53,732 nucleotides of DNA from an uncultured Ferrovibrio sp. (GTDB lineage: Bacteria; Pseudomonadota; Alphaproteobacteria; Ferrovibrionales; Ferrovibrionaceae), in NCBI RefSeq assembly GCF_937960835.1, contig NZ_CALGPC010000005.1, positions 1-53,732 of the forward strand, written 5' to 3'. The notes under the pieces are model-generated. The model did no database searches. It was not told where the DNA came from and was given only the letters and a program-made list of their open reading frames with translations. Shown in pieces: positions 34,573 to 42,916 of the stretch (within the stretch, counting starts at the first letter, position 1; every line of letters begins with the position of its first letter). Both the position numbers and the translations under genes were made by a program.

Positions 34573-34922
34573 CCACGGTCCTGCAACAGAACGACAACTT
34601 AATGTCAGACCCGAGTCGATCACCGAGTCTCTGCTCACAGAGATAGGGCCGGCCTTCCGGCGCCGCCCTTGCGCATCGTTAAGCATGTGATCCCTGTCAC
34701 GCGGGGTATCACATGGGGCATTACGCGGCCAATGCCTTCCGCATACGTAGCGAGGCGCACGCCCATGCAACAAGCCGGCGCCCAGACAGACGCCCCAAGT
34801 CGCCGGTATCCGGCTACCCCCCGGGTTCAGCGGTCTATTCCCGCCCACTGCATGGCCATGCTACCTCGAAAGATACGCAGCCGGCCTCACACAACCGGCC
34901 AAGGGGCACCCTCCGAAAGGCT
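34573..34922. other. Intergenic region between lon and clpX
   Basis: No convincing gene is seen in this stretch; the frames that cross it have no protein-like pattern. It holds TGTGA-N6-TCACG at 34686-34701, one base off the CRP/FNR-type consensus, near a further ATCACA that pairs with the first TGTGAT. Nothing else stands out. Confidence 0.4.
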
Positions 34923-34951
34923 GCGGGCCGCCTCATTCGAGAGCGGCCCGC
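34923..34951 (-). terminator. Probable terminator after clpX
   Basis: A perfect 9-bp GC stem (GCGGGCCGC with GCGGCCCGC), extendable by three pairs, lies 30 bp after the clpX stop codon on the minus strand. The following AGCCTTTC tail is only partly U-rich. Confidence 0.55.
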
Positions 34952-34980
34952 TTCCAAACAGGGTTAACGCCGGAGCGCCG

Positions 34981-36243
34981 TCAGGCGCTGACATCCTCTT
35001 GCTTACGATCGGCGTAGATGAGCAGCGGCTTGGCCCGGCCCTCAACAACATCTGGAGAGATTACAACCTCTTCCACGCCGTTCATGTTTGGCAGGTCGAA
35101 CATCGGATCGAGCAGGATGGCCTCCAGGATGGAGCGCAGGCCGCGCGCGCCGGTCTTGCGCGCGATCGCCTTGCGGGCCACCGCCGCCACCGCCTCGTCG
35201 GAGAAGGTCAGCTTCACATCCTCCATCTCAAAGAGGCGCTGGTACTGCTTGATCAGGGCGTTCTTCGGCTTGGTCAGGATGTCGACCAGGGCCGACTCGT
35301 CCAGATCGTGCAAGGTGGCGATGACCGGCAGGCGGCCGATGAATTCCGGGATCAGGCCGAACTTGAGCAGATCGTCAGGCTCGACCTCGGCCAGGATTTC
35401 GCCGGCGCGGCGATCGTCCGGCCCCCGCACATCGGCGCCGAAGCCGATCGAGGTGCCTTTGCCGCGGCCCGCGATGATCTTTTCGAGGCCGGCGAAGGCA
35501 CCGCCGCAGATGAACAGGATGTTGGTCGTGTCCACCTGCAGGAATTCCTGCTGCGGATGCTTGCGGCCGCCCTGCGGCGGCACGGAAGCAACCGTGCCCT
35601 CCATGATCTTCAAGAGGGCCTGCTGCACGCCCTCGCCCGAAACATCCCTGGTGATCGAGGGGTTGTCGGACTTGCGGCTGATCTTGTCGACCTCGTCGAT
35701 ATAGACGATGCCACGCTGCGCGCGCTCGACATTGTAGTCGGCAGCCTGCAGCAGCTTGAGAATGATGTTCTCGACATCCTCACCCACATAACCGGCTTCG
35801 GTCAGCGTGGTGGCGTCGGCCATCGTGAATGGCACTTCGAGAATGCGGGCAAGCGTCTGCGCGAGCAGCGTCTTGCCACAGCCGGTGGGGCCGATCAGCA
35901 GGATGTTCGACTTGGCGAGTTCGACGTCGTTGTTCTTTCCGCCGTGGCCGATGCGCTTGTAATGATTATGCACGGCAACGGAGAGAACCTTCTTGGCGTG
36001 GTTCTGGCCGATCACATAATCATCAAGGACGCGGCAGATCTCCTGCGGCGACGGAACGCCATCGCGGGTTTTGACAAGCGCGGACTTGTGCTCTTCACGG
36101 ATGATGTCCATGCAGAGTTCGACGCACTCGTCGCAGATAAAGACTGTCGGGCCGGCGATGAGCTTGCGCACTTCGTGCTGGCTCTTGCCGCAGAACGAGC
36201 AGTACAACGTGTTCTTGGAGTCACCGCCGCTCAATTTGGTCAT
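34981..36243 (-). CDS. clpX: ATP-dependent Clp protease ATPase subunit ClpX
   Basis: The 420-residue unfoldase has an N-terminal C4 zinc domain (CSFCG and CDECVELC), the AAA+ module with Walker A GPTGCGKTLLAQTL, Walker B YIDEVDKI, the pore loop region, and the C-terminal TGARGLRSILE sensor. It forms a hexamer that feeds tagged proteins to ClpP, encoded just upstream. A 360-bp gap separates it from clpP, so it may have its own promoter. Confidence 0.97.
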   Translation of the reverse strand: MTKLSGGDSKNTLYCSFCGKSQHEVRKLIAGPTVFICDECVELCMDIIREEHKSALVKTRDGVPSPQEICRVLDDYVIGQNHAKKVLSVAVHNHYKRIGHGGKNNDVELAKSNILLIGPTGCGKTLLAQTLARILEVPFTMADATTLTEAGYVGEDVENIILKLLQAADYNVERAQRGIVYIDEVDKISRKSDNPSITRDVSGEGVQQALLKIMEGTVASVPPQGGRKHPQQEFLQVDTTNILFICGGAFAGLEKIIAGRGKGTSIGFGADVRGPDDRRAGEILAEVEPDDLLKFGLIPEFIGRLPVIATLHDLDESALVDILTKPKNALIKQYQRLFEMEDVKLTFSDEAVAAVARKAIARKTGARGLRSILEAILLDPMFDLPNMNGVEEVVISPDVVEGRAKPLLIYADRKQEDVSA

Positions 36244-36603
36244 GCCTACTCCACTGAGCGGGCCAGCGCCGGGCGACGCCTGGCCCTATTCCATCGAATC
36301 GTCATCATAAGGAACCGTAGCCCCGGGCACAACGGACATGGTCGACTCGCGGGGGCGGCGGGAGGTCACAATGCCAGGAGCATGACCTCCATCTATGGCA
36401 ATACGGAACGAAGGCAAGCAGGGGCGATCTGGCGGCATTTCTGGCAGCCGTCCCGCCCGGGTGCTAGCCCCCTTTGAAGCCCGGCAAGCCTAGCCCGGAC
36501 AAACCCTCGCGGGGAAAGCCTCTTCCGGGGTAGCCCGCCCGGGGTAGCCTAGATGGATAGTCCCTTGAGAACGCCGTCTCCGGGTAGTCTGCCCGGACGA
36601 AAA
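36244..36603 (-). other. clpP-clpX intergenic region with a leader hairpin
   Basis: These 360 bp carry no convincing gene. A perfect 8-bp inverted repeat, GGAGGTCA (36361-36368) and TGACCTCC (36383-36390), with a 14-base loop lies about 120 bp before the clpX start. Repeated short GGGGTAGCC-like words (around 36529-36552) follow the clpP stop. No clear promoter or terminator with a U-tract is seen. Confidence 0.4.
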
Positions 36604-37239
36604 TTAGGATTTCTTGCCGGAATCCTGCTCCGGACGGCGGGCAACGACCTCGTCGACGATACCGAAGGTCTTCGCCTCTTCCGGGGTCATGAAGCGGTCG
36701 CGTTCCATCGCCGTTTCGATCGTGGCGATGTCCTGGCCGGTATGCTTGGCGTAGATCGCGTTCAGGCGGGCGCGCAAATCCAGGATTTCCTTGGCATGGA
36801 TCTCGATATCGGCCGCCTGGCCCTGGAAACCGCCGGAGGGCTGATGGATCATCACCCGGGCATTCGGCAGGGAGTAGCGCATGCCCTTCTCGCCCGCCGC
36901 CAGCAGCAGCGAGCCCATCGAGGCAGCCTGGCCGATGCAGAGAGTGGCGATTTTCGGCCGGATATATTGCATGGTGTCGTAGATCGCGAGGCCGGAGGTT
37001 ACCAGGCCGCCGGGGCTGTTGATGTAGAAGGCGATCTCCTTGTTGGGGTTTTCGGCTTCCAGGAACAGCAGCTGGGCGGTCACCAGGGCGGCGACGGCAT
37101 CGTTGACGGGGCCGACCAGGAAGATGATCCGCTCCTTGAGCAGCCGGGAATAGATGTCGTAGGCACGCTCACCCCGATTGGTCTGCTCGACCACCATCGG
37201 AACCAGCATGTTCATGTAGGTATCGACCATCTTGTCCAT
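36604..37239 (-). CDS. clpP: ATP-dependent Clp protease proteolytic subunit ClpP
   Basis: The 211-residue serine peptidase has the catalytic Ser in GQAASMGSLLL, His in VMIHQPSGG and Asp in the following ERDRFM region, and the NMLVPMVVEQTNRGERAYDIYSRLL beginning typical of alphaproteobacteria read in two parts (NMLVPMVVEQ, then TNRGERAYDIY). The start at 37239 has CAGGG upstream and gives normal length; the frame extends 34 codons further but that part is not conserved. It lies between tig and clpX, the usual order. Confidence 0.95.
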   Translation of the reverse strand: MDKMVDTYMNMLVPMVVEQTNRGERAYDIYSRLLKERIIFLVGPVNDAVAALVTAQLLFLEAENPNKEIAFYINSPGGLVTSGLAIYDTMQYIRPKIATLCIGQAASMGSLLLAAGEKGMRYSLPNARVMIHQPSGGFQGQAADIEIHAKEILDLRARLNAIYAKHTGQDIATIETAMERDRFMTPEEAKTFGIVDEVVARRPEQDSGKKS

Positions 37240-37374
37240 GACGCGCCCTGCGAAATACGAAACCTTGTGCCGCGGTAATGTGGCGCAGTCGGCGGCTTCC
37301 GGCAATGGCCGGGCGGCGGGAACTTGCCCCGGCTCAGTCACAGGCCGCGCAGCAAGGCAACAGGGTTAGAAAGC

Positions 37375-37402
37375 AAAAACGCCGGGCTTGCGGCCCGGCG
37401 TT
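37375..37402 (-). terminator. Rho-independent terminator after tig
   Basis: On the minus strand a 10-bp stem (AACGCCGGGC with GCCCGGCGTT) with a 5-base loop is followed by TTTGC. It lies 27 bp after the trigger factor stop codon and separates tig from clpP. Confidence 0.85.
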
Positions 37403-37428
37403 GCTATTCGGCGACGAGACGCCTGCGA

Positions 37429-38751
37429 TCAGGACAGGGCCTCGGCTTCCTTCTGCAGCTCTTCCTTGGTCACCGGCTTATCGGTGACGTCAGCCATCTC
37501 AAGGATGAAGTCGACGACCTTGTCCTCGAAGATCGGCGCGCGCAGGCTGTTGGCGGCTTCCGGGTTCTTCTGGAAATACTCCATCACCTGGCGCTCCTGG
37601 CCGGGGAAGCGACGGGCCTGCTCGATCATCGCGCGGGTGATCTCGTCGGGCTTGACCTCGATGTTGTTCTGGCGGCCGACTTCCGACAGCAACAGGCCAA
37701 GGCGGATGCGGCGCTCGGCGATCTTGCGATACTCGGCCTTCAGCTCGTCCTCGGTCTTCTTCTCTTCCGCCAGTTCGGCCTCAAAGCGCGCCTTGTCGGC
37801 GGTCACTTCGTTCCAGATCTGGTTGAACTCAAGTTCGACCATGCCTTCCGGCACCGGGAAGTCATGCTTCTCGGCGAGTTGGTCGAGCAGGCCGCGCTTC
37901 AGCTTCATGCGGGCGATATTCTTGTATTCCTGGCCGAGGTCGCGCTTGATGTTGTCCTTCAGCTCCTGGAACGAGCTGAGACCGAAGCGCTTGGCGAATT
38001 CGTCGTCCAGCGTCACCGCTTGGCCGCCGCGCACTTCCTTCACGGTGCAGGCGAACTCGGCCGGCTTGCCCGCCAGCTCGGCATTGCCGTAGGCCTCGGG
38101 GAAAGTGACCTTCACGGTCTTCTGCTCGCCGGCCTTGACGCCGATGAGCTGATCCTCAAAGCCCGGAATGAAAGTGTTGGAGCCCAGCACCAGCGGGTAG
38201 TCATTGGCGGCGCCGCCTTCGAACTTCTCGCCATTGACGCTGCCGACGAAGTCGATGACGACCTGATCGCCCTTCTCGGCGGCGCGGTCGACCTTCTCAT
38301 AGGTCTTCTGCTGCTCGCTCAGGCGATTGAGGAATTCCTCGACTTCCGATTCCTGCGGCTCGACCACCAGGCGCTCAAGCTTGATCGACTTGAAGTCGGC
38401 CGGAACGATATCCGGCAGCACCTCGATGGCGATGGTGCACTCGAAATCCTTGCCTTCGTCGAAGCTGGTGATGTCGACCTTCGGCTGCATCGCAGGACGC
38501 AGCTTGTTTTCCTCGATGGTCTTCTGCAGAGCGGTGTTGACCGACTCTTCCATCGCCTCGCCGAGCAGGGCGCGGCCATACTGCTTCTTGATCAGGGCTG
38601 CGGGCGCCTTGCCCGGACGGAAGCCCGGCATGTTGACCCGCTGACGCAAGGTCTCGAGCTTCTCGTTCACCGTGCTCTCGAGCGCGGCGGCGGCGATCAC
38701 CACCTTGTACTCGCGCTTCAAGCCGGCAGCGCTGATTTCCGTGATCTGCAT
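37429..38751 (-). CDS. tig: Trigger factor (ribosome-associated chaperone, PPIase)
   Basis: The 440-residue chaperone has the N-terminal ribosome-binding domain with the signature PGFRPGKAPAALIKKQYG, a central FKBP-type peptidyl-prolyl isomerase domain (KGDQVVIDFVGSVNGEKFEGG) and a C-terminal helical substrate-binding domain. The start at 38751 (MQITEISAAG) is the usual one; a TTG two codons upstream is less likely. It binds nascent chains at the ribosome exit tunnel. It ends in its own terminator. Confidence 0.96.
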   Translation of the reverse strand: MQITEISAAGLKREYKVVIAAAALESTVNEKLETLRQRVNMPGFRPGKAPAALIKKQYGRALLGEAMEESVNTALQKTIEENKLRPAMQPKVDITSFDEGKDFECTIAIEVLPDIVPADFKSIKLERLVVEPQESEVEEFLNRLSEQQKTYEKVDRAAEKGDQVVIDFVGSVNGEKFEGGAANDYPLVLGSNTFIPGFEDQLIGVKAGEQKTVKVTFPEAYGNAELAGKPAEFACTVKEVRGGQAVTLDDEFAKRFGLSSFQELKDNIKRDLGQEYKNIARMKLKRGLLDQLAEKHDFPVPEGMVELEFNQIWNEVTADKARFEAELAEEKKTEDELKAEYRKIAERRIRLGLLLSEVGRQNNIEVKPDEITRAMIEQARRFPGQERQVMEYFQKNPEAANSLRAPIFEDKVVDFILEMADVTDKPVTKEELQKEAEALS

Positions 38752-38865
38752 GACCAAAACACCTGTCTCTTCGATATAGATTCCGTTGCGCCTCGGGCCA
38801 GCCGCCGCATCAGCCTATTCACACCAGGCCTGCAGCAGAGGCTTTCAGCGGGGCGCCGGGCGAAC

Positions 38866-38950
38866 TGGTGCGGGCGGAGGGACTTGAACCCACACGCCTT
38901 GCGGCACAGGAACCTAAATCCTGCGTGTCTACCAGTTCCACCACGCCCGC
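38866..38950 (-). tRNA. tRNA-Leu (anticodon UAG)
   Basis: The minus strand reads an 85-nt cloverleaf: acceptor GCGGGCG pairing with CGCCCGC, a D-loop with GGAACTGGTAGAC, anticodon loop TTTAGGT (anticodon TAG) on stem CAGGA/TCCTG, a long variable arm typical of class II tRNAs, and T-arm GGGTTCAAGTCCC. The 3' CCA is encoded. A TATAGA hexamer at 38987-38982 may be its -10. Confidence 0.96.
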
Positions 38951-39129
38951 TTTCCCGCACCGGGTCGGCGCGAAGGCGCAGTCTATAGCACGGGTATTTA
39001 TGCGGCGCGAGGCTTTTGGCCGGTTTTCCGCAGCCCGGCGCATGCCCGCCGGGCCGGCTTCTAGGTGCCTGTTTTTGCAAGGATTTTCACCGACTGCTGG
39101 CGGGGCCACTGGCCGCAGTGCAGCATCGC

Positions 39130-39448
39130 CTAGCGCTCGGCGAACCATTCGGCGCTATAGCTGCAGTCGCGGAATTCCTCATAGGACGGGCCGCCGATCG
39201 TGTAATGCACGATCGAGGCCTCCGGATCATAAGGGTCGTAATCGGCCAGATGGTTCCAGCGGTGCGGGAGTTCGCCGATCAGGCTGTCGTCGCCCAGCCC
39301 GGAAATCGCACAGGAACGGCGCCAGGAAGCAGGAGAAGGAAAGGTCGGTGGATTGCAGCTCGTGATGCGGGCGGCGGTTGATGCTGAGCGCGGCGACGCT
39401 GGAGGCGACCGGCGCGGCCCGGCTGTAACCGATGAAGACGCGGATCAT
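39130..39448 (-). pseudogene. Glycosyltransferase gene with large internal deletion
   Basis: The minus strand starts MIRVFIGYSRAAPVASSVA and continues with STDLSFSCFLAPFLCDF, the N-terminus of a family of small alphaproteobacterial glycosyltransferases that begin MIRVFIGYDPRE and have a SRFLVPYL motif. After about 53 codons the frame shifts and the C-terminus of the same family follows: LIGELPHRWNHLADYDP, IVHYTIGGPSYEEFRDC and SAEWFAER, then a stop at 39130. The 100 or more residues normally between, including the D-x-D nucleotide-sugar site, are missing. This is a deletion remnant. It sits next to tRNA-Leu. Confidence 0.8.
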
Positions 39449-39463
39449 GATGCGGGCACCACC

Positions 39464-39520
39464 CTCAAGCCCTGACCTCAGGTCTCAAGTCCTGACCTCA
39501 GGTCTCAATCCCTGGCTTCA
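39464..39520. repeat. 20-bp tandem repeat (2.8 copies)
   Basis: CTCAAGyCCTGACCTCAGGT occurs at 39464-39483 and 39484-39503 with one difference, followed by a third, diverged and shortened copy to 39520. It lies directly upstream of the glycosyltransferase remnant and may have arisen by slippage. Confidence 0.8.
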
Positions 39521-39637
39521 AACCGGGCAGTTATTTCTGCCCGGAAAGGGTTAACAACCGCCCCAGTCGGAAATGGCTCTCGATTGAATTTGATTCCGGC
39601 CGGTTCCGGCAGGATGATCGGCGGCCTGTTTGCACGC

Positions 39638-39696
39638 TTTTGCATAGGGAAGCTTCCGTTTTTGCATATTGAAGCTCCTAGTAGCGGTATTATAGT
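39638..39696 (+). promoter_or_regulatory. sulP promoter with 22-bp-spaced direct repeats
   Basis: TTTTGCATAGGGAAGCTTCC (39638) and TTTTGCATATTGAAGCTCC (39660) are direct repeats two helical turns apart. The second contains a TTGAAG -35 (39669-39674), 16 bp before a TATAGT -10 (39691-39696). The layout suggests an activator or repressor binding on one face of the DNA. The transcript would have a leader of about 65 nt before the SulP start. Confidence 0.55.
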
Positions 39697-39765
39697 ACCC
39701 ACAGACGACCCGCCGCGGCGACATCTCGCCCCTGGAGACCGGCCGTCCCTCGCGAGCCCACCGTC

Positions 39766-41469
39766 ATGTTCGTACCAAAATCGATCAGTGCCCTGCAGGA
39801 AGGCTACCGCCTGAGCACCTTGCGCCAGGACGCCCTCGCCGGGCTCACCGTCGCCATTGTTGCCCTGCCGCTGGCCATGGCCATCGCCATCGCCTCCGGC
39901 ACCACGCCCGACAAGGGCCTCTACACTGCCATCGTCGCCGGCTTCCTGATCTCCGCGCTGGGTGGCAGCCGGCACCAGATCGGCGGACCGACCGCCGCCT
40001 TCGTTATTGTTGTCTACGGCGTGATCGAAAAGCATGGCTTCGACGGCCTGGTGATTGCCACGCTGATGGCCGGCGCCATGCTGATCGTGTTTGGCGCGCT
40101 GCGGCTCGGCAATCTGATCAAGTTCATCCCCTACCCCGTGGTGACCGGCTTCACCGCCGGCATCGCGTTGACCATCCTGTCGACCCAGATCAAGGATTTT
40201 TTCGGCCTCGACATGGCCAAGGTGCCGGCCGACTTCATCGCCAAGTGGAGCGCCTATGCCGAGGCGGCGCCGAGCTTCGATGCCGCCAGCACCGCGATCG
40301 CGCTGTTCACCCTGGTGGTGATCGTTCTGGTGCGCCGCTTCAAGCCGAGCTGGCCCGGCATGCTGATCGGCGTGGTCGCCGCGACCCTGATCGTGCATCT
40401 GGCAAATCTGCCGGTGGAGACCATCGAAGGCCGCTTCGGTGCCATCCCCAATCACCTGCCGACGCCGGAACTGCCGCAGGGACTTTCCTGGGCGCGAATG
40501 TATGACCTGCTGCCGAGCGCGATAACCATCGCGCTGCTAGCCGGCATCGAGAGCCTGCTGTCCTGCGTCATCGCCGATGGCATGACCGGCCGGCGCCATC
40601 GCTCCAACATCGAACTGATCGGCCAGGGCGTCGCCAACATGGCTTCGGCGCTGTTCGCCGGACTGCCCGCCACCGGCGCGCTGGCGCGCACCGCCACCAA
40701 CATCAAGGCCGGGGCGCAGACGCCCGTCTCCGGCATGCTGCATGCCGTCTTCCTGCTGCTGTTCATGTGGCTGCTGGCGCCGCTGGCCGGGCTGGTGCCG
40801 CTGGCGGCTTTGGCGGGCGTTCTGGTGATCGTCGCCTGGAACATGAGCGAGATCGAGCGCCTGCGCCATTTCGTGCGTGCGCCGCGCGGCGATCAACTCG
40901 TTCTGGCGGTGACCTTCCTGCTGACCGTGCTGATCGACATCACCGTGGCACTGGAAGTCGGTATTGTGCTGGCGGCGCTGGTCTTCATCCGGCGCATGGT
41001 CGAGACGACGGATGTTACGCCCGTCGGCGGTGCCGATCTGGCGCGGCGCGCCGAAACGGAGGCCGGCGCGAAGGCGCTGGCTGCGTTGCATGTGCCGAAG
41101 GGCGTCGAGGTCTTCGAGATCAGCGGGCCGTTCTTCTTCGGCATCACTGCCAAGCTGGCCGACATTCTCGACCAGATCGAAGCGCCACCGAAGGTCTTCA
41201 TCCTGCGCATGGGCAATGTGCCGCTAATCGACGCCAGCGGCGTGGATGCGCTGATCGGCTTCATCGAGAAGAACAAGCTGCGTGGCACCAAGGTGCTGCT
41301 CACCCGCGTACAGCCCCAGCCTCTGCGGATCATGACCGAGATGGGCCTGACCGCCTGGATCGGGAAAGATGCGCTGATGCCGAACCTCTCTACGGCCCTG
41401 GAATACGCCAAGACGCTGATCGAGAACGAGACGGCTACGCCCCCCGCAACGTCCTCAGCGAGCTTCTGA
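39766..41469 (+). CDS. SulP-family inorganic anion transporter
   Basis: The 567-residue inner-membrane protein has the SLC26/SulP fold: about 12-14 hydrophobic helices over residues 20-400, the signature AIVALPLAMAIAIASGTTP, GLYTAIVAGFLISALGGS and QIGGPTAAFVIVVY, followed by a cytoplasmic STAS domain (about 430-545, ISGPFFFGITAKLADIL and NVPLIDASGVDALIGF). SulP proteins carry sulfate, bicarbonate or C4-dicarboxylates; the substrate is not decided by sequence. Its 3' end overlaps the convergent NAD(P)HX-repair gene by 35 bp. Confidence 0.93.
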   Translation: MFVPKSISALQEGYRLSTLRQDALAGLTVAIVALPLAMAIAIASGTTPDKGLYTAIVAGFLISALGGSRHQIGGPTAAFVIVVYGVIEKHGFDGLVIATLMAGAMLIVFGALRLGNLIKFIPYPVVTGFTAGIALTILSTQIKDFFGLDMAKVPADFIAKWSAYAEAAPSFDAASTAIALFTLVVIVLVRRFKPSWPGMLIGVVAATLIVHLANLPVETIEGRFGAIPNHLPTPELPQGLSWARMYDLLPSAITIALLAGIESLLSCVIADGMTGRRHRSNIELIGQGVANMASALFAGLPATGALARTATNIKAGAQTPVSGMLHAVFLLLFMWLLAPLAGLVPLAALAGVLVIVAWNMSEIERLRHFVRAPRGDQLVLAVTFLLTVLIDITVALEVGIVLAALVFIRRMVETTDVTPVGGADLARRAETEAGAKALAALHVPKGVEVFEISGPFFFGITAKLADILDQIEAPPKVFILRMGNVPLIDASGVDALIGFIEKNKLRGTKVLLTRVQPQPLRIMTEMGLTAWIGKDALMPNLSTALEYAKTLIENETATPPATSSASF

Positions 41470-42916
41470 CCGAAAGCGGCAGGTCGTCGGCAATCAAGCC
41501 GGGACCTGCCTCGCGCGCAGCGGCGCCATGCAGCCAGACGGCGGCGCATGCCGCTTCAAAAGTCGGCATGCCCTGCGCCAGCAGGCCCGCGCAGAAACCG
41601 GCCAGCACATCGCCGGTGCCGGCAGTGGCAAGATCGGGCGGCGCATTGATATTGATCACTGCCCTGCCCGGCCGTTTGCCTTCAGGCGGCGCAGCGATCA
41701 CCGTATCGGCGCCTTTGAGGATCACCACCGCCCCGCTCTGCCGCGCCGCCTGGCGCGCGCGCTCCAGCTTGCCGAGGTCCTTGGGCACATCTGGAAACAG
41801 GCGAGCGTATTCGCCTTCATGCGGCGTGAGAATGGCCGGGCCATCGATGGCGTCGAAAAGCCGCTTTGGGTTGCCTGAAAACGCCGTCAGCGCATCGGCA
41901 TCGATCACCACGCCACGCCTCGTTGCCAGCGCCGCGCAGACAGCTATGCGCGTGGCCTCGCTGGCACCATTGCCCGGCCCCAGCAGCAACACGTTGCGGC
42001 GTGGATCGGCAATCGCCGCCCGCCAGTCGGGCATACCCTCGCAGCGCAGACGCATCAAGGCATCGGGCCCGCCACCTTGCGCCATCGCCGCTTCGGGCTG
42101 TGCCAGCGTCACGAGGCCGGCACCGATCCGCAAGGCCGCGTGACCGGCCAGGCAGGCCGCGCCAGCCAAAGCGCCGCCTCGCACCAGCACATGGCCGCGC
42201 GCGTACTTATGCCCGTCGCTGCGCAGCCGCGGGAAAAGATGCCGCCAGACGGACGGATCATTCTGCCATTGCCGCGGCTGAATGGAGGTGAGCACCGTAT
42301 CGGGAATGCCGATATCCGCCACATGCACTTCGCCGCAGAACTGCCGGCCGGGCAGCAGCAGATGTCCGGGCTTGAGCCGGAAGAACGTCACTGTACGCTC
42401 GGCCTTGACCGCCGTGCCGCGTGGCTGCCCGTCATCGCCATGCAGGCCGCTGGGCAGGTCGACAGCAACCACCGGCCGGCCGGATTCATTGATGGCTTCG
42501 ACGAGGCTGCGCGCCATTCCCGCAAGCGGCTTGCTGAGGCCGGCGCCGAACAAGGCATCGACGATCACGTCGCCCTGCATGACCTGAACAGGCGTGGCGT
42601 TCACCACCAATCCCGACCAGCGCCGTGCCATCACGGCCGCATCGCCTTTGAGCGCATCGCGCACGCCCAGCAAGGCAACCGTCACCTGCCGGCCGGCATT
42701 CGCCAGAAGGCGTGCAGCGACAAATCCATCACCGCCGTTATTGCCTGGACCGCAGAGCACCAAAACGGACCCACGCGGATGATAGCGCTGCACGATGCGC
42801 GCCACCGCCGCCCCCGCAGCTTCCATCAGGTCGAGACCCGGCACGCCACCCGCGATGGTGCGGCGGTCGGCCTCGGCCATTTCGGAAACGCTCAAAAGGA
42901 CGGCGTTATAGCTCAT
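41435..42916 (-). CDS. nnr: Bifunctional NAD(P)HX epimerase / dehydratase
   Basis: The 493-residue enzyme repairs hydrated NADH and NADPH. The N-terminal YjeF_N epimerase domain (about 1-210) has VLVCGPGNNGGDGFVAARLL; the C-terminal ribokinase-like ADP-dependent dehydratase (about 225-490) has LTPHEGEYARLF, VILKGADTVIA and the GTGDVLAGF anion hole. The start at 42916 is supported by the ATGA overlap with the amidase stop; a longer frame exists but is less likely. It is the last of the SDR-amidase-nnr group. Confidence 0.93.
   Translation of the reverse strand: MSYNAVLLSVSEMAEADRRTIAGGVPGLDLMEAAGAAVARIVQRYHPRGSVLVLCGPGNNGGDGFVAARLLANAGRQVTVALLGVRDALKGDAAVMARRWSGLVVNATPVQVMQGDVIVDALFGAGLSKPLAGMARSLVEAINESGRPVVAVDLPSGLHGDDGQPRGTAVKAERTVTFFRLKPGHLLLPGRQFCGEVHVADIGIPDTVLTSIQPRQWQNDPSVWRHLFPRLRSDGHKYARGHVLVRGGALAGAACLAGHAALRIGAGLVTLAQPEAAMAQGGGPDALMRLRCEGMPDWRAAIADPRRNVLLLGPGNGASEATRIAVCAALATRRGVVIDADALTAFSGNPKRLFDAIDGPAILTPHEGEYARLFPDVPKDLGKLERARQAARQSGAVVILKGADTVIAAPPEGKRPGRAVININAPPDLATAGTGDVLAGFCAGLLAQGMPTFEAACAAVWLHGAAAREAGPGLIADDLPLSVRSSLRTLRGA

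Noticed and set aside
34669..36477. A 602-codon plus-strand open frame over clpX
   Set aside because: It is antisense to a fully conserved ClpX and has no protein-like pattern, which is common in GC-rich DNA.
37240..37341. Heat-shock promoter before clpP (TTGCCG-N17-CACATT)
   Set aside because: The -35 lacks the CTTGA core and the -10 is imperfect, so the match is too weak to call.
37324..38988. A 554-codon plus-strand frame opposite trigger factor
   Set aside because: It also runs through the tRNA-Leu gene, which rules out a normal coding gene there.
38866..39448. Genomic island attachment site at tRNA-Leu
   Set aside because: No integrase and no repeat of the tRNA 3' end was seen in the window; only the nearby gene remnant hints at rearrangement.
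39464..39520. Tandem repeats as a possible mobile-element end or CRISPR
   Set aside because: Fewer than three copies, no spacers, no transposase and no target-site duplication nearby.
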